Translations under genes and position numbers: made by a program
Assembly: GCF_037176765.1 (NCBI RefSeq)
Contig: NC_090023.1
Coordinates: 214,022,506-214,086,505 of the forward strand
Reading direction: 5' to 3'
Source: Anolis sagrei
Lineage: Eukaryota; Chordata; Lepidosauria; Squamata; Anolidae
Length of the DNA: 64,000 nucleotides
In this document: one piece after another, positions 56,801-64,000 of the stretch
Position numbering within the stretch: position 1 is the stretch's first letter
How the letters are laid out: each line of letters starts with the position of its first letter
Notes under the pieces: model-generated
What the model was told of the DNA's origin: nothing
Database searches by the model: none
The model's input: the letters and a program-made list of their open reading frames with translations, nothing else

Positions 56801-59800
56801 TCCAGAAACAAAATTTATGTCTCCAAAACTATGACAAATAACAATATAACAACTACTTTATTGGCAGATGCCCTTTAAGTTTGCTTCAGCCTTTGAAGGA
56901 AGCATCAGTGACATATCCATTCACTTTTGCTGGCATATGAACTGAGCCAGGAATGCCAGTGAGGGCTGGGAAATGATGCAAAATACTTTGAATAAATGTA
57001 TATACACCCACATGTTTTCAGGACCCTAATGACAAATACAAAACTGCAGTACACAGACATTGGCACTTCCCTTTCCAATATTTTAATATAGTAGGCTTTT
57101 CTTTTCATCATACCTGATAGTGACAGATATACTTTGGTCCCAGTGGTATCACAACCCGTCACGGTTGCAATCAAAGCCTGCCCATTCTTGAAGAAATTCC
57201 CTGGTTTCTTTAAGATCTGATGAGAGAGAGAGACCTGATATTACCAGTAAAAGGGGATTGGTTCATCGTGTGTTGTGTCTGCAAACAAGAATAACTCATA
57301 GAATATGTAAGATCGACAAAAATTGGGCATTTGGAACACCTTTTGGTAGTGCTTGAACTCACAATTTTTGAAAAGGAAATCTGTAATAATTAGAACTTTT
57401 AATTCTGTCCCTATTTGTAGAATTAGAGAGTAGCTCTAAAGTTTTCTTCATACTTGCAATCAAAATCTGACTAAAAAAGCAAGCTCAGTGTGTGTCTAAT
57501 TGTTGTTTCTCCCACCTTTACATGCTAAAGGTCTTATTTATTTATTTATTTACAGCATTTATATTCCTCCTTTCTCACCACGCAGGGGACTCAGGGCGGA
57601 TTACAGTGTACACATATATGGCAAACATTCAATGCCAATGTTAACATGTAACATATACAGACATACACAGAGGCTATTTAACTTTTTCTGGCTGCCAGGG
57701 GAGCTGTCGCTTTCATCGTCCATCTGCGACACTGATGAAGTACTTCCGCATTCCTCGCATGCTTTTTTGTGGAGTGCTTTGCTGGAGTCTTTTTTATGGC
57801 CCCATAAATTAGTTAATTTAGCCTCCCCACACTTTTAAGGTGGTACCGAATTTTCCTACTTGACAGATGCAACTGTTTTTCGGGTTGCAAAGGTTGACAA
57901 CAGGCTACACAATTGGTTGGAAACCCACTCCAACCCAGGCTGGCTTCGAACTCATGACCTTTTGGTCAGAGTGATCTTAATGCAGCTGACACTCAGCCAG
58001 CTGCGCCACAATCCCGGTCTTCCTATTACAAAGCAAACAATTGAAGAGATAAATGTTTTACACAAATATGGAATGCATACAAGACATGGACATAATCAGA
58101 ACATAAAAAAAAAAACACAAGGAAAGGAATTATGTGGTATTTGTTAAGTCTAATAAAAATAGAGGTCATAAACGCTCCTGCAACATGTTCTGTTTCTCTT
58201 TAACACGGTACAAGTTTCAACAGACTAATACAGCTTTCACCCTCAAAATCACTACAAGGACACACTCCTAACATTTCAATGGGATTATGTCTCTATGGCA
58301 GGAAAAGCAATGGGGACATTTTCCTTTTCACTCAATTGTGTATATAGTGGTGGAGGGCTCTTTTGCAGCACCAAACTTATACTACTGCCATCTTTCTTTT
58401 CCAGCCCTGGCCCACAGTGTCTTTATCTTATCCCAGGCCTCCTCCTCAGGCCCAGACAACTTTTATATAGCATTTACATTGCAATGGGGAGACCACACTA
58501 CTAAAATTTGACATCAACTTTGATGCAAGAAGACCCCAGGAAGACTTGGGGGCTGAATGAGAACTTTTGAGCTGCATGAGTCCCACAAGCCCCATTTTTC
58601 AAACTCTTGCTTTAGGCCATGTTTAACGTTCCTGAATTTAGCCTCCCATGTATAAAAGCCCCCTGGTCTTCATTTCTTGACAACTGTTTACCTTAGGCTT
58701 CAGGGAAAGCAGTAGTTCATGGATTCTCCCTCTGATGTCAGGGGTGACTTCCACCTCTAGCCATTTCTTCTCAGTATTGTACTATGAAAAGAAACCACAG
58801 GAGAGAAAACAAAACATTTCCATATTCAGTTTAAAAAGACAGTGTGTGTGCAGTTCTAAGAAAAACAACAAGATATTTCTCCATCATCCTCCCACCCTAC
58901 CATTCATAAAAAGAACCTGTAACGTATTGGCTAGAAGAGTGCCTCCCAAGAAGAAACCTCAACCACTATCATAATTAGCCACATTCCAAAAGGCATAATT
59001 TCATAAGTTCGGCCATTGTATTCTGAAGGATTTCATTGTTTCTGAATCTATGGTAGTAACAGGCTCAGTGTTTTTTAAAAAAAACATTATCTGCATTGAA
59101 AATCTTAATGCTTACCTTCTTGACAAAGCAAGTCACTGTCTGCCCAGGCTTGAAGTGTTTCAACATATCTTCTGATTTGTCATCTTCAGGGCCCAAGACT
59201 GTTTTGCTTTCTCCTTTTAGCTCACTGATCACAAGAGAAAGCAAAGCAATTATGCCTCTAGGGATTGTATTGTAGCATTCTAATTCTCGCCAGCTGTTTG
59301 CTTAAAATATGCTATCTCTACTCATGCCTTCTTCTTTTTAAATTATCATCATCATGCTTTTCCTCTTCCAAAGAAGACTCACAGTGATATACACTTTCAA
59401 TTGAGAAAGTAGTTCAGAGTCAAGAAGTTGCAATTGCAGCAGCAGAAAGCAAGATCCACAGCACAGGAACACAGAGAAGTGAACTGACCAAGACCCACTC
59501 TTTTTTTTTTTAGTAGAATAAGAAAGATTAGTTATTTACAAAGGGTTGTTCAGACTGGAATCATTGTATGTGCCAGAAACCCGTGAATGGCTTGGATTCT
59601 AAGTTGCTCCACAGTGAATGCACAGAAGGGGAATTTCTGCCAACTCTTCCTTCTTGCGCCCTCCCCAAAAACATTTTGCAACCCACTGTCCCCAGAGCAA
59701 AAGGAAAGGCTGAGAAAGGATAGAAAAAATAAGAAAGCCTTAATTGTTGTGTCTATGGAAGGAGACATAAGTTCCAATGAACTGAGCAATGACTGTAAAA

Positions 59801-62800
59801 TATTTAGCACCAGACATATTGAGGTTCCTGCAACTATAGATAAGATAGGAAGACTTAGATGAGACCCTAGCCTTTCCCCTACCAACATTTCCAGCCTCAA
59901 ATTTGGAAGTTAATCCAATATTTACTTTTTGTATAATATCTGATGTCCCCTTTTCAATATAAAAAAATATCCCAGCACCTGCCAAGTAATTTTATAGCTT
60001 AGGACATTTAGCATCCAAAACTGAAATTGTATATATATGTGTGTCTAATATGTTCCCCTGTCACAGATTCAGTGATGATGAACTTTAGGTGCAGGTTTCC
60101 TGTTCTGTTCTTAGCATTCAAGACAAGAGTTGTCCAGCTGGCTGAAATACATTTGACATGTTTTAAGTTTTCAACTCAATACACTTATTAAAGGCTTTCT
60201 TACCTTGGCCGGACACTGAGCTCTGGCCATGTATGGGTGAAGTGGGGATGAGTGATAGGCAAATATCTGAAAGATAACAACAGATTAACACCCAGATTAG
60301 AAAACTGAGAACAGATCAGAATGTCCCTTTCCCCTAGCTGACCTAAAAAGATACAACATATCCCTCTTTTACATCAGCAGAATACTAAGCAAATATAAAA
60401 AATAAACAGCTTTTCCAGTGATTACAAAACATCTAAATCAGTATGTTTCCATTATAGCAACTCTTAGAAGTGGTAACTGTTGCCTGAAGCAGGGGATGCT
60501 ATAGTATGTTGGAGATAGCAACCTTCTCAAGGCTCAATGTGGTGTTTATTTCCTGAAGTGTATATCTTCTTTGGTTTGCTGTTTTCTTAGCTCTATATAC
60601 TTGAGGCAGTGGGAGGGGCTGCAGACCATGTGACTGGTTCAGTGACTGTTTAGAATGCAGTTTAAAAAGGATGACATTTGAGGAATGGCAGTTGATGCTT
60701 GAGTCTGTTTGAGTACAGAAGCCAGTGTTATAAGTTAGAAATCAGGCTTGAATCTCTTGGAAGCAGACTGCTATGAAAGAGAGCTGTACAGAGCAATATA
60801 GTTTTGAAGAGACTGTTAAAGACTGTAAGATTAAGATACAAACTGAAACTTTTAAAGTTTAGCCTGACAAGAAATGTACCTGTAAATACATAAAGTAAAA
60901 CTAACATGTTATTTTAAAGAAGTCTACTTGAATCTTTGTCTGTTGAGAGCCTTGAATAGAAACAAGATTTTTACGTGCCCAGTGATCTTCCATTACCCAA
61001 TAAACTAAAGGAACACTCCTGAAACTCTGTTACCCAATAGTTTATGATCCTAACAGATCATCATTCAATAGTCCAATAAAGTATTTTATTCCTGTTGAGG
61101 TTCTCTCTCTACCCCTTCATTCCAAAGAAAGGGAGAAAGCACATCACATTAGGCAGCGACTCAACATCCTACATTCTTGGATAGCACCACTCTTTTCTGG
61201 AATGGGGATAATTCAGTTCAGTTATGTGAGGTCTGTTTCTCAAGAAACTGAGTATATTCAATCCCAAGTTCTCTCAAATATAGTAATCAATTGTGCCTCT
61301 GAAATTATAGACTTTATGCCGATACTGAAATAGAAACATTTCAAATTTCTTTATTCTTCTTCTGTTTGTTTTAAGTCTTTATGATTCAGGACGTATCTAC
61401 AAATGTGACAACAATATTTATTAAAGAGAAAAAAAGCAATTTTAAAAATAAAGAACTCACTCATATCCCATTCATCTAAATAAGAGGTGAGGAACTTGTG
61501 ATCCATCAAATCTTAAAGAACTGCTATTCCCATCAACTTTCACCCCTGATGGGAATTAAGAATTCAACAACTGAAGAATCCACAGGACCCCCAGTATAGA
61601 TGGTATGAAAATATTACTTGCATTTTATTGGGCCCTAAGTATTGAACAGGTTTCTATTCTCTCTCGCTATCTGCTTTTTCACATCTGTGACCCTCACAGA
61701 TGTCACACAGCTTACCTAACCTTCATAAGCATTGCCAGTGAGTAAATGGGAAAGATGCCCTATTTTAGATACCCTTCTACATCAATGAAAAATCAATTTT
61801 ACCTCTGTATCTGCTCTACAAGGAAACAGGCATTTATGGGGGAAGCAGAGATCAGACCATCTATGTTTCCTGTTATTTGAAGTAGGACTGATAAATCTAA
61901 ATGAAATTATAAGCAATTAAAGTATGACATGCCTGGACTTTGGACACATGTGGAAAGTTTCAGAAATAATAAGTCTATGGACGCAAGAAAAGACACACTC
62001 CTAAACTAGAAACATTTCTCTCACCTGTGAGTTCTAATTTCTCTGCCTCCAATGACCCGGGCAGTCACTTTCTGCCCAACCTTCAGCATGGATGTTGGGA
62101 AGGTACCTTCGGAAACATCATCCACAATCTGGGAAGCATGAATGGAGCCCATCAGGTGGTCATCAATTGCCACCAGGACATGGGTGGGCTTGACAGACTT
62201 CACAGTTCCTTTGACCATGTCACCCACGCACAGTGAGTGCTTCACTGTGGGCCAGGTTTCTTCTAGTGCCTCTGAATCATGCCTTGACCGGATTACAGTC
62301 TTTCTCTTCCCCGAGGCTTGCACAGCAAGCAAGAGTCCATAGTCATCTCTCTCTACCATTTTCAGAACCACCATGACAGACTGCCCCATCTTCAGTTTTT
62401 CAGAATCAAACCGGAATGTGTCATTGAAGTGTGAAGCCACAGGGATAGCAATCAGTTGTCCCATTCCTATCAGTGAAGCAACTGCATACTCTGTTGCCAC
62501 ATGTTGTACAATGGCCTCATATTGAGAGTCTAAGGTAAACTGAAACACAGAGAAAAAACACTGAGAGAGCTACAGCAAACAAATATTTGGTATAGTCATG
62601 TGCATATATTTATCCAATGGCATAAATCAGCTGTCCTAACAAATATTGTAGTTGTGTACTGTCATACTCAAGCTGCTTTAAATGTCTCTTTAGCATTAAC
62701 ATGTCCTAACTTCCTGTCAGCTTGGGGGATGCTGGATTGCCTTCTGTTTGAGAAAGGAACCCCACAGAATCAATGTCCATGCTGTTGTTTTGAAAAAATA

Positions 62801-64000
62801 GTAATGATTTATTAACTGGTCTAGGGTCTATCTCCACCCAGGCACTAACTTGATTTTCCCACAACAAAGTCCATATTTAAAATTTGAAAGGAAACTGATT
62901 GTTCCTGAACTGCCAGACATGGATGTTTCTGAGGAGAACAGATGACAGATTTCCTTGCTCTCAGTCTCTGGTATAGGGGCCTCTGAGGCGCCCAATGCCA
63001 AGGTGTTAATTAGTTACTGGTTAACTAATTATTGGTTGGTAAAATTGACTTGAAATGGCTTGTCCAAGCACTGGGACCAACTGCAGACATATCTTGCTTC
63101 CAGGATTCCCTGGTGGTCTATGATCTAAAATGGCTCCCTTTCCTCAGAAAAAGGAGCAGACAAAATAGCTGACACAAACCAGGAAGGGTTTTCTTAAACT
63201 CTACCTTCATAAAACTAACATAAAAATGGCTACTCTTAAGTTTTGAGTGAGTCAGCCTAACTTATTGCAGTTCCAGCACAAGCAGCATTTTTCTATAATT
63301 GCAATGGTTCAAAGGTTGGACTAGGCTCTGGTTGGACAGGTTCCAAAGTCCTGCTAAGTTATGAAAACTCACTCTGTGAGCTTAAGTAAGCCACACTTTC
63401 TCAGCCTAAGAAGAGGGCAATGGCAAATGGCTGAATAAATTTTTGCCAAGGAGACCATAGCATAGAGTCACTGTAAATCACAAACTTAAAGATGCAAAGA
63501 ACAATGGACATTCTATAAGTTTCATGGGAAAGACTGTGAAATGATTGGAACTCTCCAGGACACAGCAGTTGTTTCAACTTTTAAAACCCACATCCTTCCC
63601 AGAATTCTAAACAGCGGTATTAAAAGCTTTAAGTGTTTATAGGAAAGTACTGGGATATTCCCAACAATGTGCCTTTGACATTTGTTCTCATAGGTGATCA
63701 GTTTTCCTGAGTGAAAAAGCATGTTTCAGCTTAAACAATCTCTTCCTTTTCCTTCTCTACAGAGGAAGGGAAAAATACATTCCAGTATGTATTTTTATAT
63801 GTATCCCAATTCTAAAGAAGTTATGGATGTCTTTTCTGTGAGTCTGATGTGAAACAAATGAGCATGTGTTTCTCTTAGCAATGAGGAGCTCATTATACCT
63901 TTTTGGGCTTGGAGGACAGCAGCTCCTCTCGAAGAGACACGTAGATCTTTGCTTTCAGATAATCAATGTACAGAACCACAGCTTCTGCTTTTTCACCCAC
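43112..64000 (-). CDS. PDCD11: PDCD11 (RRP5 homologue), 3' 18 exons; 5' part lies beyond the right edge
   Basis: This gene encodes a nucleolar S1-domain and HAT/TPR-repeat protein needed for pre-rRNA cleavage and 18S maturation (RRP5 in yeast). Eighteen exons were placed by translation and GT-AG sites: 63899-64000, 62025-62539, 60204-60266, 59116-59224, 58692-58781, 57114-57216, 54872-55049, 53848-53904, 53081-53203, 52028-52150, 50547-50697, 50267-50374, 49633-49770, 48895-49145, 47482-47650, 46169-46322, 44936-45101, 43112-43283. Phases match at every junction and the total of 2772 nt is a multiple of three, giving 923 residues and a stop; human PDCD11 has about 1871. The right part carries S1 OB-fold repeats (for example [20 protein letters not shown]). 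A charged Lys/Glu linker follows, then HAT repeats ending in [20 protein letters not shown]. The linker is much shorter than in human. The gene is tail to tail with CALHM2. Confidence 0.97.
44010..44272 (-). mobile_element. Short tRNA-derived SINE in a PDCD11 intron
   Basis: tgtcgtgtcaggagcgactt at the left, acaggggtttaacccact at the right. Same family as 9546-9795. Confidence 0.85.
44936..45101 (-). CDS. PDCD11: PDCD11 166-nt HAT-repeat exon
   Basis: The exon encodes [20 protein letters not shown] then [20 protein letters not shown] and GSQKEV plus two bases. The acceptor is gttctgctgcag and the donor gtgagt. Confidence 0.97.
45297..45318 (+). repeat. CAA microsatellite
   Basis: About seven copies, inside a PDCD11 intron. 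Confidence 0.9.
45653..45985 (-). mobile_element. tRNA-derived SINE (long family), full, in a PDCD11 intron
   Basis: ggtaaaggtttccccttgat at the left; ctcagcggtttaacccattg at the right. The middle has a small duplication (ttctaagccaaagatttcta). Confidence 0.85.
46169..46322 (-). CDS. PDCD11: PDCD11 154-nt HAT-repeat exon
   Basis: The exon encodes [20 protein letters not shown] then [20 protein letters not shown] and CLPEKE plus one base, which joins the next exon to make His as in human KEHVDV. Flanks are tcatctttcag and gtaagg. Confidence 0.97.
46517..46923. mobile_element. A/T-rich MITE with atatacttgagtataagc-type ends
   Basis: Left accatatatacttgaatac, right acttgagtatatacggtata, inverted. 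The inside has TAATAA-rich repeats. A second copy lies at 50991-51660. Confidence 0.8.
47482..47650 (-). CDS. PDCD11: PDCD11 169-nt HAT-repeat exon
   Basis: The exon encodes [20 protein letters not shown], then [20 protein letters not shown]. It is near-identical to human. It ends SEKYK before gtgagt. An open frame overlapping it on the same strand reads a shifted, meaningless frame. Confidence 0.97.
47750..48300 (-). mobile_element. Interspersed repeat related to the 40.2-kb hAT element
   Basis: Repeats tttatagttcacctacaatc, gcattctgaaccccacc and cccccatgaccaacagaaaa, each the complement of phrases in 40320-40830. Its left part (aaaaccactggacgaattga) is of a type I associate with reptile Helitron-like repeats. 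Class uncertain. Confidence 0.6.
48510..48680 (-). mobile_element. LINE 3' tail scrap
   Basis: ccgcctctatctccccgaag and gggactcaggcagtttacat, the same 3' end type as at 1.1 kb. Confidence 0.6.
48895..49145 (-). CDS. PDCD11: PDCD11 251-nt exon: linker end and first HAT repeat
   Basis: The exon encodes [20 protein letters not shown], then [20 protein letters not shown] and [20 protein letters not shown]. This is the highly conserved start of the HAT/TPR array. It ends KTISF plus two bases before gtgaaa. Confidence 0.97.
49633..49770 (-). CDS. PDCD11: PDCD11 138-nt linker exon with a tandem acceptor
   Basis: The exon encodes [20 protein letters not shown] then [20 protein letters not shown]. 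The SSDSEEE run fits casein-kinase-2-type acidic sites and is present in human. The acceptor reads cccagcag, so either of two sites three bases apart could be used (with or without one Gln). The donor gtgcag is weaker than others in this gene but gives the right phase. Confidence 0.87.
49852..50180 (-). mobile_element. tRNA-derived SINE (long family), full, in a PDCD11 intron
   Basis: ggtaaaggtttccctttgac at the left; ctcagtggtttaacccgctg at the right. Phrases aatactcctattcaaaatga on both sides mark a likely target duplication. Confidence 0.88.
50267..50374 (-). CDS. PDCD11: PDCD11 108-nt charged-linker exon
   Basis: The exon encodes [20 protein letters not shown] then [16 protein letters not shown], 36 codons in phase 0. 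It corresponds to the human segment with EEDDSLVDVYYREGKEEAEE. It is low-complexity and fast-evolving. Flanks are aataacag and gtaaac. Confidence 0.87.
50547..50697 (-). CDS. PDCD11: PDCD11 151-nt exon: S1 end and start of linker
   Basis: The exon encodes [20 protein letters not shown], then a linker with [14 protein letters not shown], a basic stretch that could act as a nuclear or nucleolar signal. Human has LNHQKNLVELSFLPGDTGKP. The donor is gtattt. Confidence 0.92.
50870..51785 (+). mobile_element. hAT-type fragment carrying a nested MITE
   Basis: The flanks of the inner MITE (tctcagagagtctcaaccaa; then ctttcaaagtaagtaccata and actttcaaaccaggaa) match 27360-27490 of the hAT element at 27075. 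Confidence 0.7.
50991..51660. mobile_element. A/T-rich MITE, second copy, nested
   Basis: Left ataccatatagacgcaagta, right gagtatatacagta; internal TAATAA-type expansion over about 250 bp. Confidence 0.75.
51813..51831 (+). repeat. Poly-G tract
   Basis: A run of 16 or more G close to the nested hAT fragment. Confidence 0.9.
52028..52150 (-). CDS. PDCD11: PDCD11 123-nt S1 exon, diverged
   Basis: The exon encodes [20 protein letters not shown] then [20 protein letters not shown]. Human has LGPSVVGLARYSHVSQHSPS and GKLLTARVL at this point. It was found by the need to bridge two neighbours; its phases complete Arg on one side and Cys on the other. Sites are tctgtttccag and gtaggt. A longer open frame on the same strand here is an out-of-frame shadow. 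It is the least conserved S1 piece in the window. Confidence 0.9.
52340..52830 (-). mobile_element. Composite SINE with LINE-like tail
   Basis: tttatttatttctttacagt and agtatttatattctgcccat at the left; gggcttcgaactgccaacc (B-box) at the right. Contains a G-run near 52539. Confidence 0.7.
52912..53030. mobile_element. Penelope-like terminal scrap
   Basis: ggttattgtaggttttttcg, ggctatatggccatgttcta and ggaaagcatcctcagaggta. It ends with an inverted copy of agtgaggt-type sequence. Confidence 0.65.
53081..53203 (-). CDS. PDCD11: PDCD11 123-nt S1 exon
   Basis: The exon encodes [20 protein letters not shown] then [20 protein letters not shown] plus two bases. Human has [20 protein letters not shown]. 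It begins the last S1 repeat before the charged linker. Flanks are ttatcttag and gtgagt. Confidence 0.95.
53592..53742 (-). mobile_element. tRNA-derived SINE, truncated
   Basis: aaaggtaaaggtagtcccct to catggagcgccgttggtg; the head is absent and a microsatellite follows. Confidence 0.8.
53752..53816 (+). repeat. TG/TA microsatellite beside a PDCD11 donor site
   Basis: About 18 TG followed by about 12 TA copies. In the PDCD11 transcript it is a UA then CA repeat starting about 31 nt after the donor of the 57-nt exon. Confidence 0.95.
53848..53904 (-). CDS. PDCD11: PDCD11 57-nt micro-exon
   Basis: The exon encodes [18 protein letters not shown] in frame after the split Arg codon; human has CYILSTADNVLTLSLRSS. 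The acceptor ccccacatacag must be used: a nearer cag inside the exon would give a stop in the joined frame. A CA/TA microsatellite begins 31 nt after its donor in the transcript. Confidence 0.93.
54872..55049 (-). CDS. PDCD11: PDCD11 178-nt S1 exon
   Basis: The exon encodes [20 protein letters not shown], then [20 protein letters not shown] and EDFSAGKIV. It is a nearly whole S1 fold with the typical FGRIG and HLSDSY signature. The chosen acceptor (cttacgacag) gives the phase needed to complete Gly with the previous exon. Confidence 0.96.
55933..56068 (+). mobile_element. hAT-type MITE in a PDCD11 intron
   Basis: Ends cagtgtttctcaatctgtgc and gcacagtttgagaaactctg. Flanks atgtagag and atgtaaag differ by one base. 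136 bp. Confidence 0.85.
57114..57216 (-). CDS. PDCD11: PDCD11 103-nt exon
   Basis: The exon encodes [20 protein letters not shown] then [14 protein letters not shown] plus one base. It follows a long CT tract ending atcag. The donor is gtatga. It is part of an S1 repeat (human VLKHPDKKFRVGQAL). Confidence 0.95.
57534..58017 (-). mobile_element. Composite SINE with LINE-like tail, well preserved
   Basis: Tail ttatttatttatttatttac and tcctcctttctcaccacgca at the left; ggcttcgaactcatgacctt (B-box) and cagctgcgccacaatcccgg (head) at the right. Confidence 0.75.
58692..58781 (-). CDS. PDCD11: PDCD11 90-nt exon
   Basis: The exon encodes [20 protein letters not shown] then [10 protein letters not shown], exactly 30 codons in phase 0. 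It matches the human segment [20 protein letters not shown]. Flanks are ttttcatag and gtaaac. Confidence 0.95.
59116..59224 (-). CDS. PDCD11: PDCD11 109-nt exon
   Basis: The exon encodes [20 protein letters not shown] then [16 protein letters not shown], the start of an S1 repeat (GQTVTCF). The acceptor is cttgtgatcag and the donor gtaagc. Confidence 0.95.
60204..60266 (-). CDS. PDCD11: PDCD11 63-nt exon
   Basis: The exon encodes [20 protein letters not shown] between acceptor tatctttcag and donor gtaaga. Human has [20 protein letters not shown]. Only one of three frames fits, and it is the one required by both neighbouring exon phases. Confidence 0.95.
60267..62024. other. PDCD11 intron, about 1.8 kb, no gene seen
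   Basis: No clear repeat family was recognised in 60300-62000. The part at 60470-61030 reads like an old element end with a CATCC-type terminus, but support is weak. Confidence 0.4.
62025..62539 (-). CDS. PDCD11: PDCD11 large S1-repeat exon (515 nt)
   Basis: The acceptor is tgtgtttcag. The exon starts [14 protein letters not shown] and contains [14 protein letters not shown], the end of one S1 repeat. It also contains nearly all of the next ([20 protein letters not shown] to [13 protein letters not shown]). It ends REIRTH plus two bases before gtgaga. This is the longest exon in the window and aligns along its length with human PDCD11 as remembered, with a shorter acidic insert in the middle. 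Confidence 0.97.
62540..63898. other. PDCD11 intron with a decayed SINE
   Basis: 63370-63490 (aagtaagccacactttctca, gggcaatggcaaatgg) is a degenerate Sauria-like tRNA SINE in plus orientation. Nothing else recognised. Confidence 0.5.
63899..64000 (-). CDS. PDCD11: PDCD11 exon (partial, cut by the window edge)
   Basis: The reading is [20 protein letters not shown] followed by [14 protein letters not shown], then the donor gtataa. It is the end of an S1 repeat; human has a similar YVSLHEELLNRKPRK. The exon runs off the window, so its acceptor is unknown. It ends in phase 0. Confidence 0.88.

Overview
The window is nuclear DNA of a vertebrate, most likely a squamate reptile and perhaps an iguanian. 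Three genes have introns with canonical GT-AG sites. The rest is dominated by repeats typical of squamates: tRNA-derived SINEs, a 5S-rRNA-derived SINE, CR1/L2-like LINE ends, a BovB/RTE fragment, Penelope-like pieces, hAT and Tigger-like MITEs, and LTR fossils. The species call is inference from these repeat types and from the proteins; no database was used.

Genes. CALHM1 (plus strand, 7741-11025, two coding exons, 335 aa) and CALHM2 (plus strand, 34868-36999, two coding exons, 319 aa) are channel subunits of the calcium homeostasis modulator family. PDCD11, the RRP5 ribosome-biogenesis factor, lies on the minus strand from 43112 to beyond the right edge. Eighteen exons encoding the C-terminal 923 residues are placed, and their joined length is an exact multiple of three. 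CALHM2 and PDCD11 are tail to tail. This is the order known in mammals (PDCD11-CALHM2-CALHM1-CALHM3), seen here inverted; CALHM3 would lie to the left, outside the window.

Layout. 1-7.2 kb: LINE, Penelope-like, CR1 and LTR-like fossils. 7.2-7.5 kb: an unrecognised candidate coding exon just upstream of CALHM1. 7.7-11.0 kb: CALHM1. 11.0-34.8 kb: a 24-kb spacer packed with nested transposons, one solo retroviral LTR and a second unrecognised candidate exon near 16.1 kb. 34.9-37.0 kb: CALHM2. 37-43.1 kb: spacer with several MITEs (two with clear target-site duplications), one 5S SINE and one full tRNA SINE. 43.1-64 kb: PDCD11 exons separated by introns carrying SINEs, MITEs and a CA/TA microsatellite.

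Function. CALHM1 and CALHM2 are plasma-membrane large-pore channel subunits (ATP and ion permeation). PDCD11 is nucleolar and acts in pre-rRNA processing; its position beside the CALHM genes is conserved synteny rather than a shared pathway. I found no clearly new biological system. The points most worth a second look are the orphan exon at 7196-7524, a histidine in CALHM1 where human has the pore-associated Asp121, inverted-terminus Penelope-like fossils at three loci, a BovB piece inserted in a Tigger-like MITE with a clean target duplication, and a perfect 126-bp hairpin MITE.
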